Positions 10,450 through 19,209 are shown, numbered from the stretch's first letter. The stretch is DNA of 62,770 bases from Bacteroidota bacterium (GCA_029262775.1 JAJCYR010000076.1:1-62770); one strand, 5' to 3'. The notes: a model not told the origin generated them from the sequence alone. A program made the numbers and translations.

Positions 10450-10771
10450 AGGTCTCAGGTGGCCATGGTACCGGCTTTTTTCGGTAGATACGATGCTCGG
10501 AGGCAGGCGGGAAACGACCGGGCGCGGCCTTGGTTCGCAGCGCCTCCGGATGGCATCCGAGGTTGACACTGTAAACTGAACAGTGTTAACGAAAATTGGT
10601 AGCACTTTCATTTTTTTAATGTTGCAAAATCGTTTACTTTCATGGGCTTGCAGCGATACCATAGGGCTCGCGCGGTGTGCGGGTTATTACTGAAAACCGG
10701 GCCATTACTGAAAACATTGAACCTGAGATGAAACCGATTCTGTCTGAGATCCGAAAAGAGGTGGGAGCCTG
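10450..10771. promoter_or_regulatory. Divergent uvrC / leuB control region
   Basis: This 322-bp gap separates the divergent uvrC and leuB genes. The part near 10580-10640 is AT-rich. A 12-bp direct repeat, ATTACTGAAAAC, occurs at 10686-10697 and 10704-10715, 18 bp apart start to start, and could be a regulator site. A 14-codon upstream ORF overlaps the leuB start (separate entry). No transcription terminator or leucine-rich leader with a hairpin was found. Confidence 0.4.
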
Positions 10772-10772
10772 A
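10728..10772 (+). CDS. Possible 14-aa upstream ORF coupled to leuB
   Basis: The ATG at 10728 encodes MKPILSEIRKEVGA and stops at a TGA that shares its A with the leuB start codon (TGATG). That layout allows translational coupling to leuB. The peptide has only one leucine, so it is not a classical leucine attenuator peptide. It may be a chance ORF. Confidence 0.25.
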   Translation: MKPILSEIRKEVGA

Positions 10773-11812
10773 TGCGTATTCTGCTCCTGCCGGGCGACGG
10801 TGTCGGCCCGGAAGTCACCCGGGCCGCCCGGGAGATACTTGAAGCGGCCGTGACGGGTACGTGGGCCGGTGCGGCCGGTGATGTGGATGTCACGTTCTCG
10901 GAAGCTGATTTTGGGGGTGCAGCCGTTGACAGGGTGGGTTCGCCGCTGCCGCGCGCGACGCTCGAAGCTTGTAGGGAGGCCGATGCCATTCTGCTGGGTG
11001 CCGTGGGTGGACCGGCGTGGAGTGATGTGCCCAGCGAGCAGCGGCCCGAAAGCGGCCTGCTTGCCCTGCGATCGGCACTTGGGTTGTTTGCCAACCTGCG
11101 CCCGGTGCGCGTTCGGGCGCGCGGTGTGGACTTTGTGATTGTGCGGGAACTGACCGGGGGCATTTACTTCGGGCAGCCCCGCTCCTACGAGAGCGGCCGG
11201 GCGTACAACACGATGGTCTACGAGCGCGACGAAATTGTTCGGATTGCCGATGTGGCCTTTCGGGAGGCGGCGCGTCGCCGCAGACACGTTACGAGCGTGG
11301 ACAAGGCCAATGTGCTGGAAGTTTCCCGGCTCTGGCGCGGCGTCGTGACGGCAGAGCACGGTGGACGGCCGGATGTGGCACTCGCGCACATGTACGTGGA
11401 CAATGCCGCCATGCAGATCGTGCTTCGCCCGCAACAGTTCGATGTGATCCTGACGGGAAACCTGTTCGGGGACATCCTCTCGGATGTGGGGGCGGCGCTC
11501 GCCGGATCCTTGGGTGTGCTCCCGTCGGCGAGTGTAGGCGCTCCGGGATCCACACCCCTGTTTGAACCCGTTCACGGCAGCGCTCCCGACCTGGCAGACA
11601 CCGGAACGGTTAATCCCGTGGGTGCCATCCTGAGCGGCGCCATGCTGCTCAGGCACTCGGGGTTCACTGCCGCTGCGGACCGCATGGAAACAGCTGTTCT
11701 TGCGGTACTTGAGCGCGGGCCTAAAACGCCCGACCTGGGGGGCAGCGCACGCACTGGTGACGTAACGAATGCCATTCTGAAACACATGAAAACGGCCGAA
11801 ACAATTTCATGA
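10772..11812 (+). CDS. leuB: 3-isopropylmalate dehydrogenase
   Basis: LeuB oxidises and decarboxylates 3-isopropylmalate to 2-oxoisocaproate with NAD+, the third step of leucine synthesis. It is 346 aa. It begins with the nucleotide-binding LLLPGDGVGPEV and continues through LLGAVGGPAW, LRPVRVR and the substrate loop ELTGGIYFGQPR. Later motifs are TSVDKANVLE and the signature NLFGDILSDVGAALAGSLG. It is the first gene of leuB-leuA-leuC-leuD, and its stop overlaps the leuA start by 4 bp (ATGA). Confidence 0.95.
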   Translation: MRILLLPGDGVGPEVTRAAREILEAAVTGTWAGAAGDVDVTFSEADFGGAAVDRVGSPLPRATLEACREADAILLGAVGGPAWSDVPSEQRPESGLLALRSALGLFANLRPVRVRARGVDFVIVRELTGGIYFGQPRSYESGRAYNTMVYERDEIVRIADVAFREAARRRRHVTSVDKANVLEVSRLWRGVVTAEHGGRPDVALAHMYVDNAAMQIVLRPQQFDVILTGNLFGDILSDVGAALAGSLGVLPSASVGAPGSTPLFEPVHGSAPDLADTGTVNPVGAILSGAMLLRHSGFTAAADRMETAVLAVLERGPKTPDLGGSARTGDVTNAILKHMKTAETIS

Positions 11813-13416
11813 CGAATCATATCACCATTTTTGACACGACCCTGCGCGACGGCGAGCAGTCCCCTGGCGCCGCCATGACCATTCCGGACAAGGTCCGGAT
11901 TGCCCACCTGCTGGCCCGGATGGGGGTGGACGTGATCGAGGCCGGGTTTCCGGTATCGTCTCCTGGACAGTACGACGCCGTGCGCCGCATTGCGCTGGAA
12001 GTGGAAGGGGCTGTAATCTGCGCTCTGGCACGGGCAGGAGAGAAGGACATCACCGCGGCCGCCGGAGCCCTTGAGGGTGCTCCGAACAGTCGGATTCATA
12101 CCTTCATAGCTACGAGCGACATTCACCTGATGAGTAAATTCGGGGATGCACGCTACGGGAGCACTCTTGCCGGGAAGCGGAGCACCATACGCGACATGGC
12201 TGTCCGGGCCGTGGAGCAGGCGCGCTCATTCACAGACGACGTCGAGTTCAGCGCGGAAGACGCCGGGCGTACCGACCGGGAGTACCTGGCCGAGATCGTG
12301 CAGGCGGTCGTCGAAGCGGGCGCCACGACAATCAATATTCCAGATACGACCGGATACTGCATTCCGGACGAATACGCGGACCTGATTGGCCGCATGGTGG
12401 CCCTTGTCCCTCCGCAGGTTGTCGTATCGACCCATTGCCATGACGACCTCGGTCTGGCTGTAGCCAATTCGCTGAGCGGCGTGCAGGCTGGCGCCCGGCA
12501 AGTGGAGTGCACCATCAACGGTATCGGCGAGCGGGCCGGAAACGCGGCGCTCGAAGAAATTGCAATGGCACTCACCGTCCGGAACAACCACTTTGGCGTG
12601 ACGACCGGAATCACGTCAACGCACCTGACTGCTGCCAGTCGACTGGTTGCCACCTCATCGGGGTTCGTGGTTCAGCCCAACAAGGCTATTGTTGGCCGGA
12701 ACGCGTTTTCGCACGAGGCGGGTATTCACCAGGACGGCGTGCTCAAGAACCGGGAGACCTACGAGATCATGCGCGCCGAGGATGTGGGGCAGGAGGCAGA
12801 GGCCATCCGGCTCGGCCGGCATTCAGGGCGGCACGGCCTGTTTGCCCGTTTGGAACGGATTGGCGTGCGCGTGGAGCCGGATCAGCGGGACGTCGTTTAC
12901 AGCGCGTTTGTCGAGCTGGCCGACCGGAAGAAGGAAATCAACGACATCGACCTTTTCAACCTTTTACACAAAAACACAACACATATGAGCACCGCTCATT
13001 ATGCCCTCGAATACGTATCGGTAGCCGTTGGCACTGATCGCCAGCCAGAAGCGACCGTTCGCATCCGCCACGTGAAACAAGATACGCTGGAGGAGTACAC
13101 CGCTACCGGCGATGGCCCGATCGATGCCCTGTACCGTGCCATTGACCATGCCGTGAGCGAAGCCCATGACCTGGTGTCCTACAACATCCGGTCCATATCC
13201 GAGGGTGCCGATGCGTTCGGGGAAGTCTCTGTTTTCATTGGCTACGGTGGGCCCATGTTTGCCGGCAAAGCGTCGTCCACCGACGTCGTGCTGGCCTCGG
13301 CCGATGCCTATCTCAACGCCCTCAACAACCTTGCGGCCTACCGCGCCGACGAGGAGAGTGTCCGTTTCGTGAATGACGGCATCATGCAGGCCTTTGAGGG
13401 CGGAGTGGAATCGTGA
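11809..13416 (+). CDS. leuA: 2-isopropylmalate synthase
   Basis: LeuA condenses acetyl-CoA with 2-oxoisovalerate, the committed step of leucine synthesis. It is 535 aa. The catalytic TIM barrel (about 1-280) shows FDTTLRDGEQSPGAAM at the start, the metal-binding STHCHDDLGLAVANS and the GERAGNAALEE motif. FSHEAGIHQDGVLKN lies in the linker region, and the C-terminal part (about 395-535) matches the LeuA regulatory domain that binds leucine for feedback inhibition. It overlaps leuB by 4 bp and its stop overlaps the GTG start of leuC. The LeuA/citramalate distinction favours LeuA from the leuBCD neighbours. Confidence 0.93.
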   Translation: MTNHITIFDTTLRDGEQSPGAAMTIPDKVRIAHLLARMGVDVIEAGFPVSSPGQYDAVRRIALEVEGAVICALARAGEKDITAAAGALEGAPNSRIHTFIATSDIHLMSKFGDARYGSTLAGKRSTIRDMAVRAVEQARSFTDDVEFSAEDAGRTDREYLAEIVQAVVEAGATTINIPDTTGYCIPDEYADLIGRMVALVPPQVVVSTHCHDDLGLAVANSLSGVQAGARQVECTINGIGERAGNAALEEIAMALTVRNNHFGVTTGITSTHLTAASRLVATSSGFVVQPNKAIVGRNAFSHEAGIHQDGVLKNRETYEIMRAEDVGQEAEAIRLGRHSGRHGLFARLERIGVRVEPDQRDVVYSAFVELADRKKEINDIDLFNLLHKNTTHMSTAHYALEYVSVAVGTDRQPEATVRIRHVKQDTLEEYTATGDGPIDALYRAIDHAVSEAHDLVSYNIRSISEGADAFGEVSVFIGYGGPMFAGKASSTDVVLASADAYLNALNNLAAYRADEESVRFVNDGIMQAFEGGVES

Positions 13417-14774
13417 CCCTGACGGAAACCATTCTGGCGGCCCACGCCGGGCGTGACCGGGTGTCCCCGGGCGACAACATCTGGATTGATGTCGACACGC
13501 TCATGACGCACGATGTGTGCGGGCCGCCGACCATCGAGATTTTCAAGCGGGAGTTTGGCGACACGGCCCGGGTCTGGGATCCAGAGCGGCTGGTGATCTT
13601 GCCGGATCACTACATTTTTACTGAAGATCCGCACGCGCGGCGCAACATCGAGTACCTGCGAGCATTTGCGGCTGAGCGCGAGCTGGCGCACTACTACGAC
13701 GTGGGTACGAGCCGGTACAAGGGGGTCTGCCATGTGGCGCTCGCCGAAGAGGGGTTCAACCTGCCGGGAACGACGCTCTTCGGCACGGACAGCCATACGT
13801 GCACGTCCGGGGCGTTCGGCCTGTTTTCAACGGGGGTGGGTAACACCGATGCCGCGTTCATCATGGGCACGGGCAAGATCTGGGTCCGCGTGCCGGAGAC
13901 CATGCGTTTCGTATTCGAGGGGGCGCTTCCGCCGTGGCTCATGGCCAAGGACCTCATTCTGACGGTGATCGGCGACATCGGGCTCGACGGCGGCACGTAC
14001 CGCGCGCTGGAGTTCGACGGCGAGGCGGTGTTCGACCTGTCCATGGAGGAGCGCATGACGCTCACCAACATGGCCATTGAGGCGGGCGGAAAGAACGGCA
14101 TTATTGCCGCGGACGAGAAAACAGAAGCGTTTGTGCGTGCCCGAACCGACCGGCCCTACACGGTCGTGCGGCCCCAAGGCGATGCCCGATTCGTTCATGA
14201 AAAGATCTACGACGTCTCGCAGATGGAACCCGTCGTGGCCAAGCCCCACCGCCCGGACAACCGGGCCGCTGTCAGCGAGGTGGAAGGTACGCGGCTTGAC
14301 CGCGCCTACATTGGAAGCTGCACGGGTGGCAAGTTCGAAGACTTTGTGGCGGCGGCCCGCATTCTCGAGGGGAATCGCGTTGCGGTCGATACCTTCGTCG
14401 TACCAGCCAGCACGGAGGTCTCGCGTCGGCTTCGGGAGGAGGGGCTGCCGCCCGCGGGTGCGACGACCAGCGGCGGCACAGCTGACGGCGGCACAGCTGA
14501 CGGCGACCCAGCGAACGGTGAAAAATCGCTCTGGCAGATCTTCCTGGATGCCGGATGCAAAATGGGTCACGCCTCCTGCGGCGCCTGCCTGGGCGGCCCG
14601 ATCGACACGTTCGGCCGCACCCACGGCACCGAAGTCGTGATCTCCACCACGAACCGCAACTTCCCCGGCCGCATGGGCTCCAAACAATCCGCCGTCTACC
14701 TCGCCTCCCCCCTCACCGTCGCCGCCTCCGCTCTCTCCGGCGTCATCACCGACCCGAGGGGAGTGCTGGTGTGA
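13413..14774 (+). CDS. leuC: 3-isopropylmalate dehydratase large subunit
   Basis: LeuC is the [4Fe-4S] subunit that, with LeuD, isomerises 2- to 3-isopropylmalate. It is about 453 aa and probably starts at GTG, overlapping the leuA stop. Visible aconitase-family motifs are LFGTDSHTCTSGAFG, YIGSCTGGKFEDF (cluster Cys) and ASCGACLGG (the CxxC pair), so all three cluster ligands are present. Just before the last motif, about 350-370, is a loop of Gly/Ala/Thr/Asp (GGTADGGTADGDPANG) that the family normally lacks. It is encoded by a 15-bp tandem repeat. The leuD gene follows after 91 bp. Confidence 0.92.
   Translation: MTLTETILAAHAGRDRVSPGDNIWIDVDTLMTHDVCGPPTIEIFKREFGDTARVWDPERLVILPDHYIFTEDPHARRNIEYLRAFAAERELAHYYDVGTSRYKGVCHVALAEEGFNLPGTTLFGTDSHTCTSGAFGLFSTGVGNTDAAFIMGTGKIWVRVPETMRFVFEGALPPWLMAKDLILTVIGDIGLDGGTYRALEFDGEAVFDLSMEERMTLTNMAIEAGGKNGIIAADEKTEAFVRARTDRPYTVVRPQGDARFVHEKIYDVSQMEPVVAKPHRPDNRAAVSEVEGTRLDRAYIGSCTGGKFEDFVAAARILEGNRVAVDTFVVPASTEVSRRLREEGLPPAGATTSGGTADGGTADGDPANGEKSLWQIFLDAGCKMGHASCGACLGGPIDTFGRTHGTEVVISTTNRNFPGRMGSKQSAVYLASPLTVAASALSGVITDPRGVLV
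14471..14505 (+). repeat. 15-bp tandem repeat inside leuC
   Basis: The unit CGGCGGCACAGCTGA occurs twice in tandem (14471-14485, 14486-14500) followed by a 5-bp partial copy. It keeps the reading frame and encodes the GGTAD repeats of the extra loop in LeuC. Confidence 0.9.
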
Positions 14775-14865
14775 GCCGGCCCAGCGCAAACGCCACTTCC
14801 GCACAGAGTTGCCGCATTCCGCCGGTCCTCAGACCAACTCGAAGATTTCAGCAAAGCAGAACGAG

Positions 14866-15432
14866 ATGAAAGACGTCATTACAGGTCGTGCATACGTACT
14901 CGGCGACTCGGTCGATACAGACCAGATTATTCCCGCAGCACACCTGGTCTACAGCATGAGCGATCCCGAAGAACGGCGCATGTACGGCCGGTATGCCCTC
15001 AGTGCTGTCCCCACCGCCGAGGCCGGCCTTCCACATGGCAACATCCCATTCGTGCGCGACGACGAATACGCCAGTGACTACCAAATTGTGGTGGCTGGCA
15101 GCAACTTCGGCTGCGGCTCCTCCCGTGAACACGCGCCATTCGCGCTCCAGGTGGCAGGCGTAGAAGCCGTCATAGCCTCGTCCTACGCCCGTATTTTTTA
15201 CCGGAACGCCGTGGATGGCGGGTTCTTAGTTTCCTTTGAATCGGTGGAGCGCTTGGTAGATGTGGTTGAAACCGGCGATGAACTCGAAATCGATGTGCGC
15301 GCAGGCACAGTGACCGCCGAGCGACTCGACCAGACCTTTCTGCTCAGGCCGCTCGGCGAAGTGGCGGCGATTATCGAAGCGGGTGGCATTTTCGAGTACG
15401 CCCGCCAGGCTGGAATGATCGAAAAGCAGTAA
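14866..15432 (+). CDS. leuD: 3-isopropylmalate dehydratase small subunit
   Basis: LeuD supplies the swivelling domain that completes the isopropylmalate isomerase active site with LeuC. It is 188 aa. The family motif GDSVDTDQIIPAAHLVY lies near the start and GSNFGCGSSREHAPFAL in the middle. The ATG at 14866 was chosen because the next upstream start (14809) adds 19 residues without homology. The gap after leuC is 91 bp, still consistent with one leuBACD operon. It is the last leu gene before the toxin-antitoxin pair. Confidence 0.93.
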   Translation: MKDVITGRAYVLGDSVDTDQIIPAAHLVYSMSDPEERRMYGRYALSAVPTAEAGLPHGNIPFVRDDEYASDYQIVVAGSNFGCGSSREHAPFALQVAGVEAVIASSYARIFYRNAVDGGFLVSFESVERLVDVVETGDELEIDVRAGTVTAERLDQTFLLRPLGEVAAIIEAGGIFEYARQAGMIEKQ

Positions 15433-15561
15433 AACGGGCGGAATCCCTGCTTCAAGCCCGTGATGCTAAGCGTTATCAGCAGGACGGGTGAGCTGAACAT
15501 AGTCGGTAACTGGAGCGTTCGACATATGTGCGGGACATTCTCGGTTAAACGGAGCAGATCC

Positions 15562-15780
15562 ATGGCCACAGCAAAATCCTTACATCGTACAGAGGTGATT
15601 GAAGAGCTCGACAAGATTCCGTCCGAATATCTTCCGGCGCTTGTGAAGTTACTGCAGGCCTTCCGTGAGGGCGTAACGTTGCCTTCTGCCGAGGACAGTT
15701 TCCGACAGGGATGGAGAGAAGCCCAGGCGGATGAGACCCACCCGGTATCGGAGCTTTGGGAGGATATTGATGCCGCGTGA
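15562..15780 (+). CDS. Putative antitoxin of a RelE/ParE-type pair
   Basis: This 72-aa, acidic-tailed protein (MATAKSLHRTEVIEELDKIP, ending PVSELWEDIDAA) lies directly in front of a RelE/ParE-like toxin and overlaps it by 11 bp. Its size, charge and position fit an antitoxin. No DNA-binding motif is obvious. The ATG at 15562 follows a purine-rich GGAGCAG and was chosen over an upstream start at 15460. Confidence 0.65.
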   Translation: MATAKSLHRTEVIEELDKIPSEYLPALVKLLQAFREGVTLPSAEDSFRQGWREAQADETHPVSELWEDIDAA

Positions 15781-16129
15781 GGGGACTCCTCGGGTTGAGG
15801 TACGGTATACGTCCGAATTCAAGCGGAATGTCCGTCGTCTTTCGAAGCGGTATCGTCACATTCGAAGCGACATTCAGCCGGTCATTGAATTGCTGGAACA
15901 GGGGGATACGCTGGGCGACCAGATGACTGGGACGGGATTTGTTGTTTTCAAGGTTCGCGCCAAGAACAGCGACGCACGCAAGGGCAAGAGTGGTGGCTAC
16001 CGCGTGATATACTACCTGAAAACTGCCGAGCGAATCATTCTGATTACGGTCTACTCAAAACTCGAGCAAGGTGACATCTCTTCTGGTTCAGTGAAAGAGA
16101 TTATTGCTGAGTATGAGCAGGATAGTTAG
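15770..16129 (+). CDS. RelE/ParE-family toxin
   Basis: This 119-aa basic protein resembles RelE/ParE-superfamily toxins, which cleave mRNA on the ribosome or inhibit gyrase. Recognisable segments are VRYTSEFKRNVRRLSKRYRH, the core GDQMTGTGFVVFKVRAKNSD, then GKSGGYRVIYYLK and the final strand IILITVYSKLEQGDI. The start at 15770 overlaps the antitoxin stop, typical of coupled pairs. A 7-bp inverted repeat (CAAGCGA/TCGCTTG, 16146-16169) follows and may end the transcript. Which activity it has cannot be told from sequence. Confidence 0.75.
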   Translation: MPREGTPRVEVRYTSEFKRNVRRLSKRYRHIRSDIQPVIELLEQGDTLGDQMTGTGFVVFKVRAKNSDARKGKSGGYRVIYYLKTAERIILITVYSKLEQGDISSGSVKEIIAEYEQDS

Positions 16130-16391
16130 GAAAACCTGCGCATAACAAGCGAATATGCGGGCTCGCTTGACGAATGGAGTCTTCGAGAGAAGGGAATCTG
16201 TCGATCCAGAATGGTCGATTAAAAGACGGTTGAACAAGTAGAGGGCAGCTATGCCATTCCGTGGAAATCGTGTATTTTGGATTGACGCACGCCGTCCAAT
16301 CGACTTGGGGCTGGGGGTCGGTGAAACGCGTATGGGTGCATACGTGTACACCTGGTTTACCACCGCACCCAACACCGATTGCATCTCCTGA
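16130..16391. other. 262-bp gap, small stem-loop only
   Basis: The gap contains a stem-loop with arms CAAGCGA and TCGCTTG (16146-16152, 16163-16169; 10-nt loop, no T-tract) just after the toxin gene. No other gene or clear promoter was recognised before the CNNM gene. Confidence 0.3.
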
Positions 16392-17468
16392 ATGAGTTCC
16401 GACGCACTACTGCTGCTGCTGTACATCGCGCTGGCCCTTGGCTTCTCGTTTCTGTGCTCCATTGCAGAGGCCGTGCTGCTGAGCATTACGCCGTCCTATA
16501 TCGAGGCGCAGCGTGAGGAGCGGCCAAAGCTTGCCGCGCTGCTGACCAGGCTGAAGCAGGAAAATGTGGATCAGTCGCTGGCCGCCATCTTGACGCTCAA
16601 CACGACTGCGCACACGGTGGGGGCCATTGGCGCGGGAGCCAAGGCCACCGTCGTCTTCGGAAGCGCGTGGTTTGGCCTTTTTTCGGCAGCCATGACGCTG
16701 CTGATCCTGTTCGCATCGGAAATCATCCCCAAAACCATCGGGGCCGTGCACTGGTCGCACCTGGCACGCCCCACGGCACTCTTCGTGCGGAGCCTCATCG
16801 TGATGCTGTATCCCCTCGTCTGGATATCGGAGCGGCTCACCCGGTGGATTTCCCGGGGGCGCCCCACCCACATCTTCTCCCGCGAGGAATTTCTGGCCAT
16901 GTCGCGCATGGGCGAGCAGAGCGGCCTTCTCAAGAACAAGGAATTCCGGGTCATCCGCAATCTGTTCCGGCTCGATGGGCTGCAGGCGCGCGACATCATG
17001 ACGCCGCGCCCGGTCATGGAGGCGCTCGCGGAGGACCTGACCATGGAAGATGCGTTCGAAAAAGTCACGACGCTCCCGTTTTCCCGGCTTCCTCTTTACC
17101 GGACCGACAGCGACAGCGTGAAGGGCTTCGTGCTCAAAAACGACATCCTGCTCGAGGTGGCGCGGGGCCGGCGGGATGGAAAGGTGGGTATCCTCCGGCG
17201 CGAACTGCTCGTTGTGCCCGAGATGGTACCCCTCTCGTCGCTGCTCGATCAGCTTCTCAACGACCGGCAGCATATTGCGCTCGTCGTGGACGAATACGGC
17301 GGTACACGTGGGCTCGTCACGCTTGAGGACCTCCTGGAAACCCTCATCGGCATTGAAATCATGGATGAGAGCGACAAGGTCGACGACATGCGCGCCCTGG
17401 CCCGCAAGCTATGGAAGGAACGCGCCCGGGCGCTCGGCGTGGTTGAAGACGACCAAGATGCGGCGTGA
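16392..17468 (+). CDS. CNNM-domain membrane protein with CBS pair
   Basis: This is a 358-aa CorC/CNNM-family membrane protein (hemolysin-like, thought to export Mg2+ or another cation). The first about 170 residues are the CNNM domain: four hydrophobic helices starting LLLLLYIALALGFSFLCSIAE, with the small-residue motif AEAVLLSITPSYIEA. The motif FASEIIPKTIGA follows. Residues about 195-320 are two CBS domains (ARDIMTPRPVMEAL and HIALVVDEYGGTRGLVTLEDLLE). The C-terminal CorC_HlyC/transporter-associated domain seen in longer members is missing. It stands alone between the toxin-antitoxin pair and a barrel protein. Confidence 0.88.
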   Translation: MSSDALLLLLYIALALGFSFLCSIAEAVLLSITPSYIEAQREERPKLAALLTRLKQENVDQSLAAILTLNTTAHTVGAIGAGAKATVVFGSAWFGLFSAAMTLLILFASEIIPKTIGAVHWSHLARPTALFVRSLIVMLYPLVWISERLTRWISRGRPTHIFSREEFLAMSRMGEQSGLLKNKEFRVIRNLFRLDGLQARDIMTPRPVMEALAEDLTMEDAFEKVTTLPFSRLPLYRTDSDSVKGFVLKNDILLEVARGRRDGKVGILRRELLVVPEMVPLSSLLDQLLNDRQHIALVVDEYGGTRGLVTLEDLLETLIGIEIMDESDKVDDMRALARKLWKERARALGVVEDDQDAA

Positions 17469-17586
17469 TGGCGCTCAGGTTGTAACAATAACAGTGGCTT
17501 CCTCTACTACACTGTAGAAGATGAAAAATCGATCGGGGGTAATTCAGTTTACCTTCATCGATATCAAATCAATAGAGGAAAATCAT

Positions 17587-18192
17587 ATGAATATGAATGT
17601 AAATCATCGCGCATACTCCTTGTTTTTTGTTCTTATGTTGATTGTTTTTTCAGCCGGTGTCACGCAGGCCCAGGACAGCCCGATCAGCCTGGAAGTGCGT
17701 GCTGGTTTGGCGAATCCAACCGGTGATCTGGCCGATATTGCAGAGACCGGCTTCGACATTGGTGTAAAAGCAGGATACCTCTTCATGCCCGCCCTTGAAG
17801 CACGTTTAGACGGGGATGTGGAAGTGTTGACGGGAGACGGGAACGCGCCCGATATGCGGCTGTGGCATTACACGGTCGGGCTGGGTTACGATTTCTTGGC
17901 ATCCAGGAATACGCCGTGGTCTGCCGTACTCAACGGGGGACTTGGTTTTACAACAATTGATACCGATTCTTTTCAGGGAAGATCTTTCAATGAAACTTAT
18001 TTTGCTATCAACTTTGGCGCAAAGGTAGCCTATAATATTACGCCGCGGATCGACGTGTTTGCATCTTCCATGGGGTATGTAACGTTTGCAGATGACGATG
18101 ATACGGTCTTCTTTGAAAATATCCCCGGCGGCACCGCGTTCGATACCGTATTCAGCGTCCCCGTTACCGCCGGAATCAGCATCCGGTTCTGA
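17587..18192 (+). CDS. Small outer-membrane beta-barrel protein
   Basis: This is a 201-aa exported protein. Its signal peptide is hydrophobic (SLFFVLMLIVFSAGVTQAQD). The mature part alternates polar and hydrophobic residues, typical of an 8-stranded barrel, and ends in the outer-membrane signature VPVTAGISIRF, with terminal Phe. No specific family was recognised. The start at 17587 has a good GAGG ribosome site; an upstream frame to 17521 is probably not translated. It is markedly more AT-rich than its neighbours, which may indicate transfer or a different codon use. Confidence 0.7.
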   Translation: MNMNVNHRAYSLFFVLMLIVFSAGVTQAQDSPISLEVRAGLANPTGDLADIAETGFDIGVKAGYLFMPALEARLDGDVEVLTGDGNAPDMRLWHYTVGLGYDFLASRNTPWSAVLNGGLGFTTIDTDSFQGRSFNETYFAINFGAKVAYNITPRIDVFASSMGYVTFADDDDTVFFENIPGGTAFDTVFSVPVTAGISIRF

Positions 18193-18217
18193 TCAGGACC
18201 CGGACGGTTCTCACGGC

Positions 18218-18910
18218 ATGGGCGGCGAGGTGCAGTGTCCGCTCTGCCTGGCACTGAGCGCCGCATCTATCGTGCCCATGGAGGGGCCTCACGAAGAGCG
18301 GCTTTACCACTGCCTCTCGTGTGATCTGGTGTTTCGACATGCGGAGGAGCGCCCGACGCGCACCGTGGAAAAGGCCCACTACCTGACGCACGAAAACGGC
18401 CCCGACCAGCCCGGATATGTGCACTTTCTGCGGCAGGCTGTCGACCCGGCGCTGCTGCACCTCGAGCCCGGCATGCGCGGCGTGGACTGGGGCAGCGGGC
18501 CGGGTCCCACGCTGTCGGGCCTCGTACGCGCGGCGGGATTCGATTGTCACGACTACGATCCCATTTTCGGGCCCCACACGCTTTCGCCGCCCTACGACTT
18601 CATTTTTGCGACCGAATGCCTCGAACACATGCACCATCCGGCGCGCGACATCGAGCATATCGTGTCGAGTCTGGCTCCCGGCGGCTTCTTCATTGCCATG
18701 ACGGAATGTTGGATGCGTCCGCCGCGTTTCGCTGCCTGGCGTTACGCCCGAGATCCGACGCACACCTCCTTTTTCAGTCCGCAGACGTTTTCGTGGCTGG
18801 CGAACCGGTTTGGTCTTGATGAGGTGTGGAGCGACGGCCGCCGCGTCTTTATTCTGCGCCGGCCTCCAGCCACTCCGCCTCCGTCCCTGGATGCATCTGG
18901 CGCTCCATGA
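18218..18910 (+). CDS. Class I SAM-dependent methyltransferase with N-terminal Zn ribbon
   Basis: This is a 231-aa putative methyltransferase. The N-terminus is a four-cysteine metal site (CPLC near residue 6, then YHCLSCDLVFRH). The SAM motif I is degraded but recognisable as GMRGVDWGSGPGPTLSGLV, followed by the acidic DYDP and the motif FIFATECLEHMHHPARDIE, as in methyltransferase family 11/23 proteins. The substrate is unknown. The last dozen residues (TPPPSLDASGAP-like) are encoded by copy A of a 73-bp direct repeat, so this C-terminus may have been altered by that duplication. Upstream is the barrel gene, 25 bp away. Confidence 0.75.
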   Translation: MGGEVQCPLCLALSAASIVPMEGPHEERLYHCLSCDLVFRHAEERPTRTVEKAHYLTHENGPDQPGYVHFLRQAVDPALLHLEPGMRGVDWGSGPGPTLSGLVRAAGFDCHDYDPIFGPHTLSPPYDFIFATECLEHMHHPARDIEHIVSSLAPGGFFIAMTECWMRPPRFAAWRYARDPTHTSFFSPQTFSWLANRFGLDEVWSDGRRVFILRRPPATPPPSLDASGAP

Positions 18911-18928
18911 GCATGAGCAAGTGGCCGT
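18856..18928 (+). repeat. 73-bp direct repeat, copy A (left of hicBA)
   Basis: This matches copy B at 19460-19532 in the same orientation with 5 mismatches, including a 37-bp identical core. It spans the 3' end of the methyltransferase gene. In copy B the same sequence, read on the minus strand, encodes the C-terminus of the DUF4440-like protein (ERQMHPGTEAEW). Confidence 0.9.
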
Positions 18929-19001
18929 GGGAGCAAATCAGCGTCTTGTTTCGTTTCCTGCTTTCAATGACAGCTTTCCTCAAGTACATACGGCAGACAA
19001 T

Positions 19002-19208
19002 ATGAAGTACAGAGTGTTGATTGAGCGTGATGAGGATGGCATTTTTGTCGCTACAGTCCCGTCGTTGCCAGGTTGCGTTGCAGATGGTCCAACACGTGAG
19101 GCGGCATTGAGCAGCGTTCGGGAGGCTATCGCTCTATACATGGAGAGTTTGGACGATCACGGTGACCCGATACCACCGCCTATCACAGAGGAATTGGTAG
19201 AGGTGTGA
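19002..19208 (+). CDS. hicB: HicB-family antitoxin
   Basis: This 68-aa protein is a short HicB antitoxin that neutralises HicA. It has the typical partial RNase-H-like fold: MKYRVLIERDEDGIFVATVP, LPGCVADGPTREAALSSVREAI and the closing YMESLDDHGDPIPPP. It has no DNA-binding C-terminal extension, like other short HicB proteins. The hicA gene follows after 1 bp. The order here is antitoxin then toxin. The pair is bracketed by the 73-bp direct repeats. Confidence 0.85.
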   Translation: MKYRVLIERDEDGIFVATVPSLPGCVADGPTREAALSSVREAIALYMESLDDHGDPIPPPITEELVEV

Positions 19209-19209
19209 C

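Noticed and set aside
10450-10662. Longer UvrC N-terminus (about 70 extra residues)
   Set aside because: The extra segment is Arg-rich without UvrC homology; the GTG at 10449 gives the normal start.
10619-10693. Leucine-rich leader peptide upstream of leuB
   Set aside because: The ORF has only a few Leu codons and no downstream terminator hairpin, so it does not resemble an attenuator.
15469-16169. Integron attC-like site around the RelE/ParE pair
   Set aside because: GTTAT and CATAAC motifs occur on both sides, but they do not fit GTTRRRY/RYYYAAC and no integrase or cassette array is present.
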